This document shows, piece by piece, positions 26,673 to 35,620 of a DNA stretch of 64,000 nt (the stretch's first letter is position 1; each line of letters begins with the position of its first letter). The notes below the pieces were generated by a model. It had not been told where the DNA came from. It made no database searches and worked only from the letters and a program-made list of their open reading frames with translations. A program made the position numbers and the translations under genes. Source of the stretch: Taibaiella sp. (lineage in GTDB: Bacteria; Bacteroidota; Bacteroidia; Chitinophagales; Chitinophagaceae); the NCBI GenBank assembly GCA_016786705.1, contig JAEUVV010000012.1, forward strand, positions 62,001-126,000. Reading direction: 5' to 3'.

Positions 26673-28031
26673 ATGAAAAAACTAATAATTCCGATTGCTC
26701 TAGTTTCCCTTACTATTGCTGCGATTTCATGTAAAAAACAACTGGATACAGATGGCAGACCAAGTGTCTCGCTGATGAACGATCAACGTGACATCAAAGA
26801 ACTAACAGACAAATATTTCGACGGAATTTCCGAAAATGATATAAGATATATGCCGCAGAGCGATGAAGAAAAACGTCGCGCTGTAATGATTGATCAGATA
26901 ACTGAGGTATTTAAGGTCATGTACGAAGACCAGAATAATGTAAAGCTTGTGAATGCTGCTATTAAATCTGAGTTATACACTGACGAAACCATATTGCTCA
27001 AAGACCTTATAGACAACAATAGTCTACTGAAGGACAATGCTCGATTCATGAGCCTGACCGAAGGTCTTTCAACGAATCTCGACGAGTTTGCGAACAGCTT
27101 TATGGATGCCGCCAATAATCTTGGCAATCCTGACTTAATTGAATACCTGAATGAGGTTGTTACCCAAACAGGAACATTGACCAGCGAAGTGTCGGTTTAC
27201 TTCCCCTATTCAGAAGATTACGCACTATCTAATACAGATGTTACCCTTGTAGCAGCAGTAGCTGATGCGGATGCTATCTTAGGTTATTCCAGAGGTGTTG
27301 CTTCTGATGCAGGTGGTGGTTTTTATACTACGCTAACTACCGTAAATGATGATTACGCTGCGACAACAAAACCGGTGCACGTTATCGGTGTAAACGGTGT
27401 ACGCCTTCGGGCCGGGGTTGCGATTCCTCTTGCTGATTTTCCTCCAGGTGGCGACATCACTACGCCGGGATTACCAAGGGAAGTGAAACAAGTATATAGC
27501 GGTGATGTAAAATGTAAAAAGCAATATGATGCTCTGGTAAGTCTCACCGGAAATGGCGGTGGCTCTGAAATCAGATTTGTTAAAGGTGACGGTTATCTAA
27601 AAACTACAGGTGGTCAGGTTGAAACCACTACACCAGAACAACCAAATGACATCAGCCGTAAAAATATCCGTAAAGAAAACTGGGTAAACTGGACGCGTGA
27701 ACTAGATAGTGACTGGGAGGCAAATAACCATCAGATCTTTATCGGTATTTATGAAGAAGATAACAGAAATACAAATGAGCTTTCTTTCGCTGTAAGTACA
27801 ACAACAAAGAAGGAGAATTCAAACCTGCAAGAAACGGGTACAGTAACGGTAAAATTCACTTACAAGTCTGACGATCCGGTAATTTTTCAGGATAATTTGA
27901 ATAGGGACGTATTTTTTATACTGAATAGAAGTGCCAATACATCTACATGTGGCATGTATGAAGGATGGCCTAAACGTAACTGTAATGCAGACGTTGAGTT
28001 TACCCTGGCTGACAGAACTTTAGTACCTTAG
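26673..28031 (+). CDS. Lipoprotein of unknown family, first paralog
   Basis: 452 residues from the ATG at 26673. A lipoprotein signal peptide ends AAISC-KK, so the mature protein is lipid-anchored in the envelope. An N-terminal helical region (about 25-190; DEEKRRAVMIDQITEVFKVM) is followed by a beta-rich half with TVNDDYAATTKPVHVIGVNG, GNGGGSEIRFVKGDGYL, NDISRKNIRKENWVNWTREL and a C-terminal GWPKRNCNADVEFTLADRT. Two conserved Cys lie near the end. No known domain is recognised. It is a close paralog of 28834-30177; a beta-barrel-like protein is encoded between them. The shared GNGGGSEIRF and WTRE...D.DWE blocks mark the likely functional core. Confidence 0.82.
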   Translation: MKKLIIPIALVSLTIAAISCKKQLDTDGRPSVSLMNDQRDIKELTDKYFDGISENDIRYMPQSDEEKRRAVMIDQITEVFKVMYEDQNNVKLVNAAIKSELYTDETILLKDLIDNNSLLKDNARFMSLTEGLSTNLDEFANSFMDAANNLGNPDLIEYLNEVVTQTGTLTSEVSVYFPYSEDYALSNTDVTLVAAVADADAILGYSRGVASDAGGGFYTTLTTVNDDYAATTKPVHVIGVNGVRLRAGVAIPLADFPPGGDITTPGLPREVKQVYSGDVKCKKQYDALVSLTGNGGGSEIRFVKGDGYLKTTGGQVETTTPEQPNDISRKNIRKENWVNWTRELDSDWEANNHQIFIGIYEEDNRNTNELSFAVSTTTKKENSNLQETGTVTVKFTYKSDDPVIFQDNLNRDVFFILNRSANTSTCGMYEGWPKRNCNADVEFTLADRTLVP

Positions 28032-28070
28032 CGGCTGCTTAACATTCGCTAATCAGATTACTAACTAATT

Positions 28071-28105
28071 ATGGAGCTTGGATTATTGATTAATCTGAGC
28101 TCCAT
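28071..28105 (+). terminator. Hairpin after first lipoprotein gene
   Basis: ATGGAGCT / AGCTCCAT (28071-28078 and 28098-28105) with an inner GATTA/TAATC stem, followed by an AT-rich but not T-pure tail. It may attenuate rather than fully end transcription. Confidence 0.5.
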
Positions 28106-28129
28106 ATAATTTGACAAAATATATTTTAC

Positions 28130-28777
28130 ATGCTTACAAAAAGATACTGCTTATCCATCCTGTCTTCTCTCCTGCTTTCGGGACTAAGCGTCATTCCTAA
28201 TACAGCCCAGAGCCAAGAGAGACCAAAAAATGTTGTAAAAATTTCCGGTGGGTATGTAACATTTGGGACATGGGACATGTTGGGATATGGCATTTCTACT
28301 TCTTATCAAAAGAGCCTGGTTAAGAAGCCGCGGTTAGGATTAGGTGATTTCCAATTCGGCGGAGAGCTGTTTATGGAGACAGGTGCTACCGGCCAGCAAT
28401 TGGTGGGGAGCAGCCGAGGCGATGTAGACAAAACATATGCTACAAACACGACAACAAGTCTGTGGGTCAAAGGAAGCTACTATCCATTTCACAAAATTGT
28501 TCCAGGTTTTTATATTGCTGCAGGTCCAACTGTAGGCTACAAAAGGCAGATCCATTCGTCACAGCTTAACATCGTGCACAACCCATCAGCGCAAATTTAC
28601 AGGAAAGAGATATTGAACCTGGAAGAAGAAAGTGCACTTTATCTGGGTTACCGGCTATCTTTCGGTTATGATGTTTCTATCAAGAATTTCATAATCGGAG
28701 TTAAGGGAGACTTCAACAACAATACTTTTGGAAATGTAAATCTATATGTTGGTGGTCTGGTTGGGGTGAAATTTTAG
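28130..28777 (+). CDS. Outer-membrane beta-barrel-like protein
   Basis: 215 residues. Signal peptide 1-28 (LLLSGLSVIPNTAQSQ). The mature part alternates hydrophobic strands and turns (VVKISGGYVTFGTWDMLGYG, YIAAGPTVGYKRQI, YRLSFGYDVSIKNFIIGVKG) and ends GGLVGVKF, with a terminal aromatic residue as in outer-membrane barrels. No named family recognised. Its position between two paralogous lipoproteins suggests that the three act together at the outer membrane. Confidence 0.75.
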   Translation: MLTKRYCLSILSSLLLSGLSVIPNTAQSQERPKNVVKISGGYVTFGTWDMLGYGISTSYQKSLVKKPRLGLGDFQFGGELFMETGATGQQLVGSSRGDVDKTYATNTTTSLWVKGSYYPFHKIVPGFYIAAGPTVGYKRQIHSSQLNIVHNPSAQIYRKEILNLEEESALYLGYRLSFGYDVSIKNFIIGVKGDFNNNTFGNVNLYVGGLVGVKF

Positions 28778-28833
28778 CCTTAAGCGTCTGAAAAGTCTGA
28801 AAATTTATTCTAAACTTTTTAAAGACAACTTTA

Positions 28834-30177
28834 ATGAAAAAAATTATAATTCCGATTGCTGTAGCAGCTTTGGCTACTGCATTCTATTCCTGTAAAAAAA
28901 ATCCTACATCTTCTTTAGCAATTTTTTCGGATAAAGTCGAACTAGGCGATATTACCGGAAGATACCTCAGCGGGGTCCCGGATAACGCCATTAGATTTCT
29001 GCCTGAATCCGACGAAGAAAAACACCGGGTTGCTATGATAGATAAAATCACGGATATCTTCAAAGTACTTTATGAGGACGACAACAACATCAAGCTTGTC
29101 AATGCTGCTGTCAAATGCGGGCTCTATTCCGATGAGACCATACTATTGAAAGACCTTATCGATGGAAATAGCCTTCTTAAATCATACCCTGCATTTAATG
29201 CGCTGACAGAAGGCACTAGCCTAAATCTTGATGACTTCAGTACACAGTTCTGGGATATCGCACATAATCTTGGCGAACCAGAATTTATTGAGTTCCTTAA
29301 TGAGATTGTTACGCAAACCAATACGGTAAACAGTCAGATCTCTGTTTACTTCCCCTACTCCGTAGATTACGCTGTAACAAATGCTGATGTAACGCTCGTT
29401 GCTGGAGTTGCAGACACAGATGAAATCCTTGGCTTTCAAAAAGGCATTCAATCAGACAACGGTGGTGGCATCTATGGCACCATGATTACGGTGAATGACG
29501 ATTATGCAGCTACGACCAAACCCGTTCATATCATAGGGGTGAACGGAACCGTACTACGGGCGAATACTGTTTCACCCTTGGCAGATTTCTGGCCAGGTGG
29601 GGATATCTTAACGCCTGGACTTCCAAGAGAGGTAAAGCAGGTGTACACGGGTGATGTACGCTGCAAACGTCAATATGATGCTTTGGTTAGTTTTACCGGA
29701 AATGGAGGAGGCTCGGAAATTCGCTTTGTAAAAGGCGATGGCTACCTTGCAACAGACGGTGGGCATGTCAACGCTTCAGGGATGGTGCAGCCTAACGACA
29801 TCTCCAGAAAAGATATCCGTCAGCAAAACTGGATCAACTGGACGCGAGAATTTGATCCAGATTGGGAGGTAGATAACTTTCAGATGTTTGTTGGCATCTA
29901 TGAGGAGGACAATCGCAATGACGGGTCTGTAGCCGTATCTTTGAGTACAACTACGAAATCCGATAATGGTCAGAAAAAGACAGGAGAAGTCGGTATCAAA
30001 TGGAACTATAAAACGGACGATGCCGTTATCTTTCAGGATATTCTGAACCGTGATGTATTTTTTGTACTAAACCGTTCGTCCACATTCTCTATATGTGGAA
30101 ATCATCAGGGGTGGCCAAAGAGAAACTGTAATGCTGATGTAGAATTTACTTTAGCAGACCGTACACTTGCTCCTTAG
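28834..30177 (+). CDS. Lipoprotein of unknown family, second paralog
   Basis: 447 residues. A lipobox ends AFYSC-KK. It aligns over the full length with the 26673-28031 product: LPREVKQVYTGDVRCKRQYD versus LPREVKQVYSGDVKCKKQYD, GNGGGSEIRFVKGDGYL in both, and the same C-terminal GWPKRNCNADVEFTLADRT. The most variable part is the signal peptide and the next 20 residues. Family unknown. No clear promoter of its own was found, so it may be expressed with the upstream genes. A strong terminator follows. Confidence 0.82.
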   Translation: MKKIIIPIAVAALATAFYSCKKNPTSSLAIFSDKVELGDITGRYLSGVPDNAIRFLPESDEEKHRVAMIDKITDIFKVLYEDDNNIKLVNAAVKCGLYSDETILLKDLIDGNSLLKSYPAFNALTEGTSLNLDDFSTQFWDIAHNLGEPEFIEFLNEIVTQTNTVNSQISVYFPYSVDYAVTNADVTLVAGVADTDEILGFQKGIQSDNGGGIYGTMITVNDDYAATTKPVHIIGVNGTVLRANTVSPLADFWPGGDILTPGLPREVKQVYTGDVRCKRQYDALVSFTGNGGGSEIRFVKGDGYLATDGGHVNASGMVQPNDISRKDIRQQNWINWTREFDPDWEVDNFQMFVGIYEEDNRNDGSVAVSLSTTTKSDNGQKKTGEVGIKWNYKTDDAVIFQDILNRDVFFVLNRSSTFSICGNHQGWPKRNCNADVEFTLADRTLAP

Positions 30178-30199
30178 TAAGGCTAGTTTATTTGAACTA

Positions 30200-30236
30200 A
30201 AGCAAGGACTGACTTTTGTCAGTCCTTGCTTGTTTT
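30200..30236 (+). terminator. Strong terminator of the lipoprotein cluster
   Basis: AAGCAAGGACTGAC / GTCAGTCCTTGCTT (30200-30213 and 30218-30231), TTTT loop, T-rich tail. Confidence 0.9.
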
Positions 30237-30244
30237 TCTTTCCT

Positions 30245-31231
30245 CTACATGAAATTTCTGTAATCGTAGGTCTTTGCTTCGAACCTACTTAATAGCCATC
30301 CAATACGAGCGATCTCATTTGATGTTTGAATTGTGGTTGGCAACTTTGAATATAGATCAAAGCTATTCCTATTCATTTTGGTCAAACCTAGGATCTCCGT
30401 AGCAATCATCCCTATATTACTTGTACCATAGTGCTTTTTGATTTTCAGTGGTATAGGACATTTTTACCCCCCCAGATAGAAACTCCGATTTTCTGTCCTC
30501 ACCGAAGGAACAATACCGTGCGTCCACAATAGAGCTGTTGATGCATCTAACAGGAAACATGACCCTCTTGACAATGGAAAGTTGGCTGGTAATACATTCC
30601 CTTGATTGGCATATAGTGATAAAAACCGTGCTCCCCCTTCAAAATTAATTTCGATCAGATCAATCTGTTGAACACCAGATTTCTTTAAGCTGTTAACTAT
30701 TCCTTTTATTTCGTCGGGTCTAAAATGGGTGCGCTTGTGAACTACAACACGTTTTGGCACGTCACCCATTGTATTGAAAAATAGTTCACGAACAAGGGTT
30801 CAAAATTTATACGCATCCTGAAAAGATAAATATGGGTTGTTCTGTTTATCGAAGTAACAATCCTCAACGCGAGAGAGGCGATACTTCAGCCCTTGTCCCA
30901 TTGAATTATAAATGTGACTACATCCTAAAACAACCTTAGTTTTATCTTTGAGTTTTTTACACTGTAACCGATACCAACGAAAGCAGTGTTAGATTCAAGT
31001 CCGTTCAAAACCCACGGTGTACGTTGTGTCTTAACATAAAATGACAAGGATAGCCACCAATTCACCTGACATCTCAGAGGATCTATTAACGTACTTTCTT
31101 GGATAAATTGAGTAGCTATCTGCTTTTGGACAGCGTATGCTTTTATGTAGTCGTGCAGATCAAAGTTTTCATGATCATTATTGATGTCACTGACTCCATC
31201 GCTATCGACCGCTTAGATATTATGTATCTTT
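30245..31231 (-). pseudogene. Remnant of a short prokaryotic Argonaute (PIWI half)
   Basis: Reading the minus strand and repairing damage gives a continuous PIWI domain: FDLHDYIKAYAVQKQIATQF, VNWWLSLSFYVKTQRTPWVL, AFVGIGYSV, VVLGCSHIYNSMGQGLKYRL, PKRVVVHKRTHFRPDEIKGI, FPLSRGSCFLLDASTALLWT, HGIVPSVRTENRSFYLGG, and a C-terminal LGLTKMNRNSFDLYSKLPTT with final YDYRNFM. Damage: a frameshift in an A-run (30953-30958), TGA at 30802-30800 and TAA at 30466-30464. The first catalytic Asp is Gly (VGIGYS), as in the inactive short Argonautes that work with SIR2 or TIR effectors. The N-terminal/MID part and any partner are missing; an IS remnant occupies that side. Confidence 0.88.
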
Positions 31232-31262
31232 CTAAAATAGGTAGCACGACTACCTATTTTAG
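31232..31262. repeat. Perfect 13-bp inverted repeat at the Argonaute/IS junction
   Basis: CTAAAATAGGTAG, 5-base spacer CACGA, CTACCTATTTTAG. It lies between the readable Argonaute and IS transposase sequences. It could be a terminator stem or two abutted element ends. Confidence 0.7.
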
Positions 31263-31274
31263 GAAAATACAGGA

Positions 31275-31478
31275 CAGCTCATCGTTAGAAAGGCTTGTTT
31301 CATCTATGCTTAGATGTCTGCCGATATTTTCGGGATAAAGTATCCAGTCTGCCGCATGCTCCTGTTGGTTCCAGTCCCCGTAATGGCTGATGTGGTGTTT
31401 GTACTGTTCCTGCAACTGCTTACCGTCAAGCTGAAAGTATTTACCCAGCTGAAAGCAGCTGATAGGATTATTATCCAA
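31275..31478 (-). pseudogene. ISAon1-type transposase, 5' fragment
   Basis: Starts at TTG (31478-31476), preceded by AAAAGGAG inside the end of the first ORF, so translation would be coupled. The product opens MDNNPISCFQLGKYFQLDGK and contains HHISHYGDWNQQEHAADWIL, ending LSIDETSLSNDEL, the typical N-terminal part just at the start of the DDE core. The rest of the catalytic domain is deleted, and a stop follows six codons after the break. Confidence 0.82.
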
Positions 31479-31854
31479 GAGCTCCTTTTAAAAAAAGAGC
31501 AAAATCCTTTGTGATCCGCGTGCCCTGGCTCAGCAGGCTCCAGTCTCTCTGTATGATCTCCCCGGTAGCAATGTTTTCCCATCGGCGTTTTTTAATGCAA
31601 AGCAGCACTTTCTTTCCGCGTATCGGAAAATCAGTTACCCGCACCTCGGCGTGAAAACCTTTGGAATGTACACCGGAACCGCGATGTTCCATGGGGATAA
31701 TATTTTTTTCTTCCAGGTAAAGACATAAAACACCTTCTTCTTTCTTAACCGAAACCAAATCAAAAAAATCTGGTAACCCTTCGGGCATGGTTAGGCTGAT
31801 CAACTCTAAATATGGGTCTTGCAAAACTGTAGTTTTAAAATTGCAAAAAAACAC
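31471..31854 (-). CDS. ISAon1 family transposase N-terminal region protein
   Basis: 127 codons from a GTG at 31854; a start nearer the LQDPYLELISLTMPEGLPDF segment is likely. It contains PEGLPDFFDLVSVKKEE, HRGSGVHSKGFHAEVRVTDF and LCIKKRRWENIATGEIIQRD, the pattern of the small helper ORF encoded ahead of ISAon1 transposases, probably the DNA-binding part. The gene is intact, but its partner transposase is truncated, so it has no working role in transposition here. Confidence 0.82.
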   Translation of the reverse strand: MFFCNFKTTVLQDPYLELISLTMPEGLPDFFDLVSVKKEEGVLCLYLEEKNIIPMEHRGSGVHSKGFHAEVRVTDFPIRGKKVLLCIKKRRWENIATGEIIQRDWSLLSQGTRITKDFALFLKGALG

Positions 31855-31948
31855 TTTTTTTACAATCCCCCAGAATTTCTGATTGATCCCACTTTTCGAG
31901 GGATTACGGAATCAAAGTAAAATTTTCGGAAGAAAAATCCATAAAAAA

Positions 31949-31978
31949 AGAGACAACAGATTTGTTGTCTCTTTTTAC
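31949..31978 (-). terminator. Terminator of tRNA-fMet
   Basis: AAAAAGAGACAACA / TGTTGTCTCTTTTT hairpin directly downstream of the tRNA on the minus strand. Confidence 0.85.
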
Positions 31979-31982
31979 TGAG

Positions 31983-32054
<72 letters not shown>

Positions 32055-32066
32055 CTGTTTGGATTG

Positions 32067-32097
32067 CAAAGGTATCCTCTTTATTTTATTCCACCAA
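32067..32097 (-). promoter_or_regulatory. Promoter of tRNA-fMet
   Basis: Minus strand TTG (32097-32095), 20 bases, TACCTTTG (32074-32067): an exact consensus match 12 bases before the tRNA 5' end. Confidence 0.85.
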
Positions 32098-32179
32098 ATT
32101 ATTTTATAGTTATTTGATTTTCAAAATAAAACATTGCGTCTTGAGGGCTTTAAACAAACGAACTCACAACTAAAAAACA

Positions 32180-33235
32180 TTACCGCATTAATAGCACATC
32201 ACCCTTAAATACCTTTACCTTCCCATCTCTCAGCGCCAGCCTGATCTCGTAAAAATAAGTACCCTGCGCCGCAGGTTGGCCTTTAAACATGCCATCCCAG
32301 CCACGGAGCGCATCCAGCGTTTCAAATACCAGCTGACCCCAGCGGTTATAGATCCGGAAACCATGCACCCCCTGGTAGCCCAAATTCTTCACCGCGAAAA
32401 AATCATTCAAACCATCTCCATTAGGGGTAAAAGCATTGGGCAAGGCCAGGACTTCATTAATGTCTATAAATACCTGAGCGGAATCCCTGCAATTATAATC
32501 GTTATAACCGACAACTGTATACTTTGTAGGCTCCCGCGGGCTGGCAACCGGTGCGGCGATAGCCGGATGGTCCAATCCTGCTACAGGAAACCATTCGTAA
32601 TGCACGGCTCCTGTGGCCAGCAGCTGTACCGATTCCCTGGATTTTATCAAAGCATAATCCGTATTAAGCGTCACATTAGGTACCGGGTTCTTTGTCACCA
32701 CAACAGTGTCGGCTCCTTTGCAGCCACTCGCCCGGTCCGTAGCAGTAAGCACAAATTGAGTGGTCCCGCTAATCCGGCCTTTACTCACACTGGTATCCGG
32801 GCGCTCCAGCATAGAAGCAGGGTTCCATTGAAAATCATAGGCACCGGCATAAAGCATTTCAGCACGCAGGAGAAAAGTATCCACACAAATCCCGAAATCC
32901 TGCAAAGGCGGGCTGATCACCACCGGTTTCTGGATCAACAAGAGCTTCGTCACACTCTGATTGGTTGCTGTTGTATAAGTCAGCTGGCATTGATAAGGGA
33001 ATACCGTTATACCTTGCGTAGCTGTCACCGGGTTAAAATACCATTGGCCATTTATTTGTACCATACCGCAACCGCTGAAAATTCCCCCGGCCGGGCTACC
33101 GGTCAACAGGTAATCTGTATCCTGGTGGCAATAACGGGTCGTCAGTGCCGCACCGTCACCATTGGTGATGCTCACCTGAGCCATAGCCTGGAGGCATAGG
33201 AGTACCAGGCATATACTCCATATGATATGTTTCAT
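32180..33235 (-). CDS. Gliding-motility C-terminal (CHU_C) domain protein
   Basis: 351 residues from the ATG at 33235 (MKHIIWSICLVLLCLQAMAQ, a signal peptide). The middle holds PKD/Ig-like segments: NPASMLERPDTSVSKGRISG, FVLTATDRASGC, PREPTKYTVVGYNDYNC. The C-terminal 85 residues are a type B T9SS domain: ALPNAFTPNGDGLNDFFAVK, FRIYNRWGQLVFET, GWDGMFKGQPAAQGTYFYEI. It is predicted to be exported and surface-associated. It lies downstream of another T9SS protein gene on the same strand but behind a terminator. Confidence 0.92.
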   Translation of the reverse strand: MKHIIWSICLVLLCLQAMAQVSITNGDGAALTTRYCHQDTDYLLTGSPAGGIFSGCGMVQINGQWYFNPVTATQGITVFPYQCQLTYTTATNQSVTKLLLIQKPVVISPPLQDFGICVDTFLLRAEMLYAGAYDFQWNPASMLERPDTSVSKGRISGTTQFVLTATDRASGCKGADTVVVTKNPVPNVTLNTDYALIKSRESVQLLATGAVHYEWFPVAGLDHPAIAAPVASPREPTKYTVVGYNDYNCRDSAQVFIDINEVLALPNAFTPNGDGLNDFFAVKNLGYQGVHGFRIYNRWGQLVFETLDALRGWDGMFKGQPAAQGTYFYEIRLALRDGKVKVFKGDVLLMR

Positions 33236-33251
33236 AATCTTAGTTTTAAAA

Positions 33252-33286
33252 AAGCAAAATACCATTGTTCACAGGGTATTTTGCTT
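33252..33286 (-). terminator. Terminator between two T9SS genes
   Basis: AAGCAAAATACC / GGTATTTTGCTT stem; the minus strand continues TTTTTTAAAA. It ends the 33302-35422 gene. Confidence 0.8.
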
Positions 33287-33301
33287 CAATCAATATTGTT
33301 T

Positions 33302-35422
33302 TTAATCCTTGCTATATACTATCCTTTCTGCTTTTACAAAATTCCCTTCCTGGTCCAGGATCTTCAGCAGGTATACCCCTTCAGCAAGATTTAAGAGATT
33401 AATGGTATGTGTTTTGCCCTTACCATTTTGCAACATTCTGCCATCTACACTTACGAGCTCCCAACGGACAGCAACCGGTGCTTTAATGTTTACTTTTCCA
33501 TTACTTGGATTAGGATACACCTGTACCTGTGTTTTTAACAGGTTGGTGTTTTTAATGCTCACGCCATGATTCGTTACGGTGTAAATATCCGAAGTGTCTA
33601 TACAGCCACTTGCACTCGTCACGATTACCTGGTAATCCGCATTCTCTGTTACCGTATATCTTGCCTGTGTCGCGCCGCTGATCTCTGCCCCGTTTTTCAT
33701 CCATTGATAAGTGCTGTAGGACTGCGTAGTTCCTAAAGTATCTACATCTACCGTAATGATCGCTTCCGGAACAGGGTTCAGGGTCAGGTTCAGGATCACC
33801 GTGCTGTCACAACCCAGTAAACCCGGATAGCGGCGGGTATATATGCCGGAGGCATTTACTAATTGCCCATCGAAAGAATAGCTATCTCCACATTCCACTA
33901 CAGCAAGATGCGTAGTGGAAGTATCGTTACAGAACAGTTTAATAATATAAGCATCTTCTACGCCATAAGCGCTTAAAGTGTCTGCCACCGTACCAGGTTC
34001 CATGGTAGCCGGCTTACTTCTGAAATCACCACAGAGATAAATATTACCACTGCCATCAACCCCTACCTTTCTCCCGAACTCATCATTACTGCCCCCTAAA
34101 CGGCCCGCCTGCAGGTAGTTACCGGCCGGGTCATATTTTACCCAACAGGCATCTGCACTACCGGCAGCAACCAGGGTGTCAATACCTGTGCCGGGATTAA
34201 AATCCACTGTAAACCTAAATGTCCCGGTAATGATCACATTACCCGCGCGATCAAGGGCAATACCATCTGAACCTTCATTAGAAACAGAACCATAGCTGTT
34301 GGCCCAGATACAGTGACCATCCGAATTATATCTAGCGGTAAACCCATCATTGGCGTTTACGTTCAATAATACAATAGTACCGGAAGAGTCCATAGTAAGA
34401 TCGCCGTTAAAATAACCTGTGATATAAAGATCATTATTAGCGTCAATAGCCAGGTACTGGCTTTGCGCACTCCGGTTCGCATTCATTTGCAGGCCACCCT
34501 GCACCCAGATATAATTACCGGCAGCGTCATATTTAGCCAGGAACGCATTACTCGCTCCCCCGGCAGATACCCAGTTCACCACGTTCCCGGACGGATCGAA
34601 GTCCACGGTATCGGCATAATTAAGCGCACCGGTAACGTATAAGTTTTCCTGGGTATCCAGCACCATACCAAGAGGGTTCAGTAAACCTTGTCCTTCCAGG
34701 TGTTTGCGCCATATAGTATTGCCATTAGCTCCATCAAATTTTTGCAATAGTATGCCATTGGTATCGGTAGCATACATCGGCGAAACCATAGCGCCGGCAT
34801 AAACTGCAGCCCCGTCTTTGCTTACCGTAAGGGAGCCACCGACATCATATCCGCCACCACCAAATATTTTGGCCCATTGCAGCGTACCATTATTATCATA
34901 TTTCGCGACAAAAGGCTCTGTATAATTAAATCCATTGGCATTTTTATTGATCGTGGGGGCATTGGCAGCCGTGTCTAAATAAATTGTAAATGACTCTTCA
35001 CCTATAGTACCTACAACATACACATTCCCGGCATTGTCAAGATGCACCCGGGTTCCTTGCTCATCACCATTCCCCCCTACTGTCTTTACCCATAACAATG
35101 CGCCCTGCGGATCATATTTAGCGACATAGGCATCTGCCACATAAGTAGTAAAACCATCATTCCGGGCGGTGAGTAAAGCATTACCGGGACCAGGGTCGAA
35201 ATCGGCGGTGTTGGTAAAGCTGCCCACGACATAAGTATTACCCGCGCTATCGGCTTTAATATCCCGCGCGTTCGTTAGCGAACCCAGTCCATTGGTACCG
35301 GAACCACCGTATTTCATTGCCCAATCCAGGTCCAGGTGCTGAGCTTTACTTTCTATTGAACAGAAAACCGTAGCACTAAGCAGGGCCAGGCAACCCAAAG
35401 TATACTTTCTCATCTTTTTCAT
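33302..35422 (-). CDS. T9SS-secreted SBBP-repeat beta-propeller protein
   Basis: 706 residues. Signal peptide 1-28. Repeated SBBP-type blades over about 35-490, each with the DSAGNTYVVGSFTNTADFDP-like pattern (also LDNAGNVYVVGTIG, LDRAGNVIITGTFRFTVDFN, VDGSGNIYLCGDFR), predict a seven- or eight-bladed propeller. An Ig-like segment near 500-615 ends CIDTSDIYTVTNHGV. The C-terminal T9SS domain is VYPNPSNGKVNI, ELVSVDGRMLQNG, GVYLLKILDQEGNF. Surface or secreted role; ligand unknown. Confidence 0.9.
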   Translation of the reverse strand: MKKMRKYTLGCLALLSATVFCSIESKAQHLDLDWAMKYGGSGTNGLGSLTNARDIKADSAGNTYVVGSFTNTADFDPGPGNALLTARNDGFTTYVADAYVAKYDPQGALLWVKTVGGNGDEQGTRVHLDNAGNVYVVGTIGEESFTIYLDTAANAPTINKNANGFNYTEPFVAKYDNNGTLQWAKIFGGGGYDVGGSLTVSKDGAAVYAGAMVSPMYATDTNGILLQKFDGANGNTIWRKHLEGQGLLNPLGMVLDTQENLYVTGALNYADTVDFDPSGNVVNWVSAGGASNAFLAKYDAAGNYIWVQGGLQMNANRSAQSQYLAIDANNDLYITGYFNGDLTMDSSGTIVLLNVNANDGFTARYNSDGHCIWANSYGSVSNEGSDGIALDRAGNVIITGTFRFTVDFNPGTGIDTLVAAGSADACWVKYDPAGNYLQAGRLGGSNDEFGRKVGVDGSGNIYLCGDFRSKPATMEPGTVADTLSAYGVEDAYIIKLFCNDTSTTHLAVVECGDSYSFDGQLVNASGIYTRRYPGLLGCDSTVILNLTLNPVPEAIITVDVDTLGTTQSYSTYQWMKNGAEISGATQARYTVTENADYQVIVTSASGCIDTSDIYTVTNHGVSIKNTNLLKTQVQVYPNPSNGKVNIKAPVAVRWELVSVDGRMLQNGKGKTHTINLLNLAEGVYLLKILDQEGNFVKAERIVYSKD

Positions 35423-35620
35423 TTTTTGTGTTTATAATATTTTTAATGATGTTTGCTGAATCAAATTTGCAACCGGGTATTTTAAGGGAGTATACCGACC
35501 GCTATTCTTTGTTCAGATGATGTTTAAAAAAATTCATTTTAACCAGACCAAAGCAACATCAAATAATTATCTTTTTTACGGAGCAAAGAATCTATATTAA
35601 TTATTTTAAAACATAAAAAA

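Larger units (their letters stand above)
31275..31900 (-). mobile_element. Truncated ISAon1-type insertion sequence
   Basis: Contains the complete small first ORF (31471-31854) and only the first 68 codons of the second, transposase ORF. Similarity stops after LSIDETSLSNDEL at about 31275, where sequence of the Argonaute remnant side begins. The upstream end is not defined (31900 is approximate). No matching inverted repeat at the broken end was found, so the element is dead. Confidence 0.75.

Noticed and set aside
30245..31231. A live Argonaute defence system
   Set aside because: One frameshift, two stops, missing MID half and no effector gene nearby.
32276..33199. 307-codon plus-strand frame antisense to the CHU_C protein
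   Set aside because: The opposite strand has an unmistakable signal peptide and CHU_C domain; the antisense product has no protein character.
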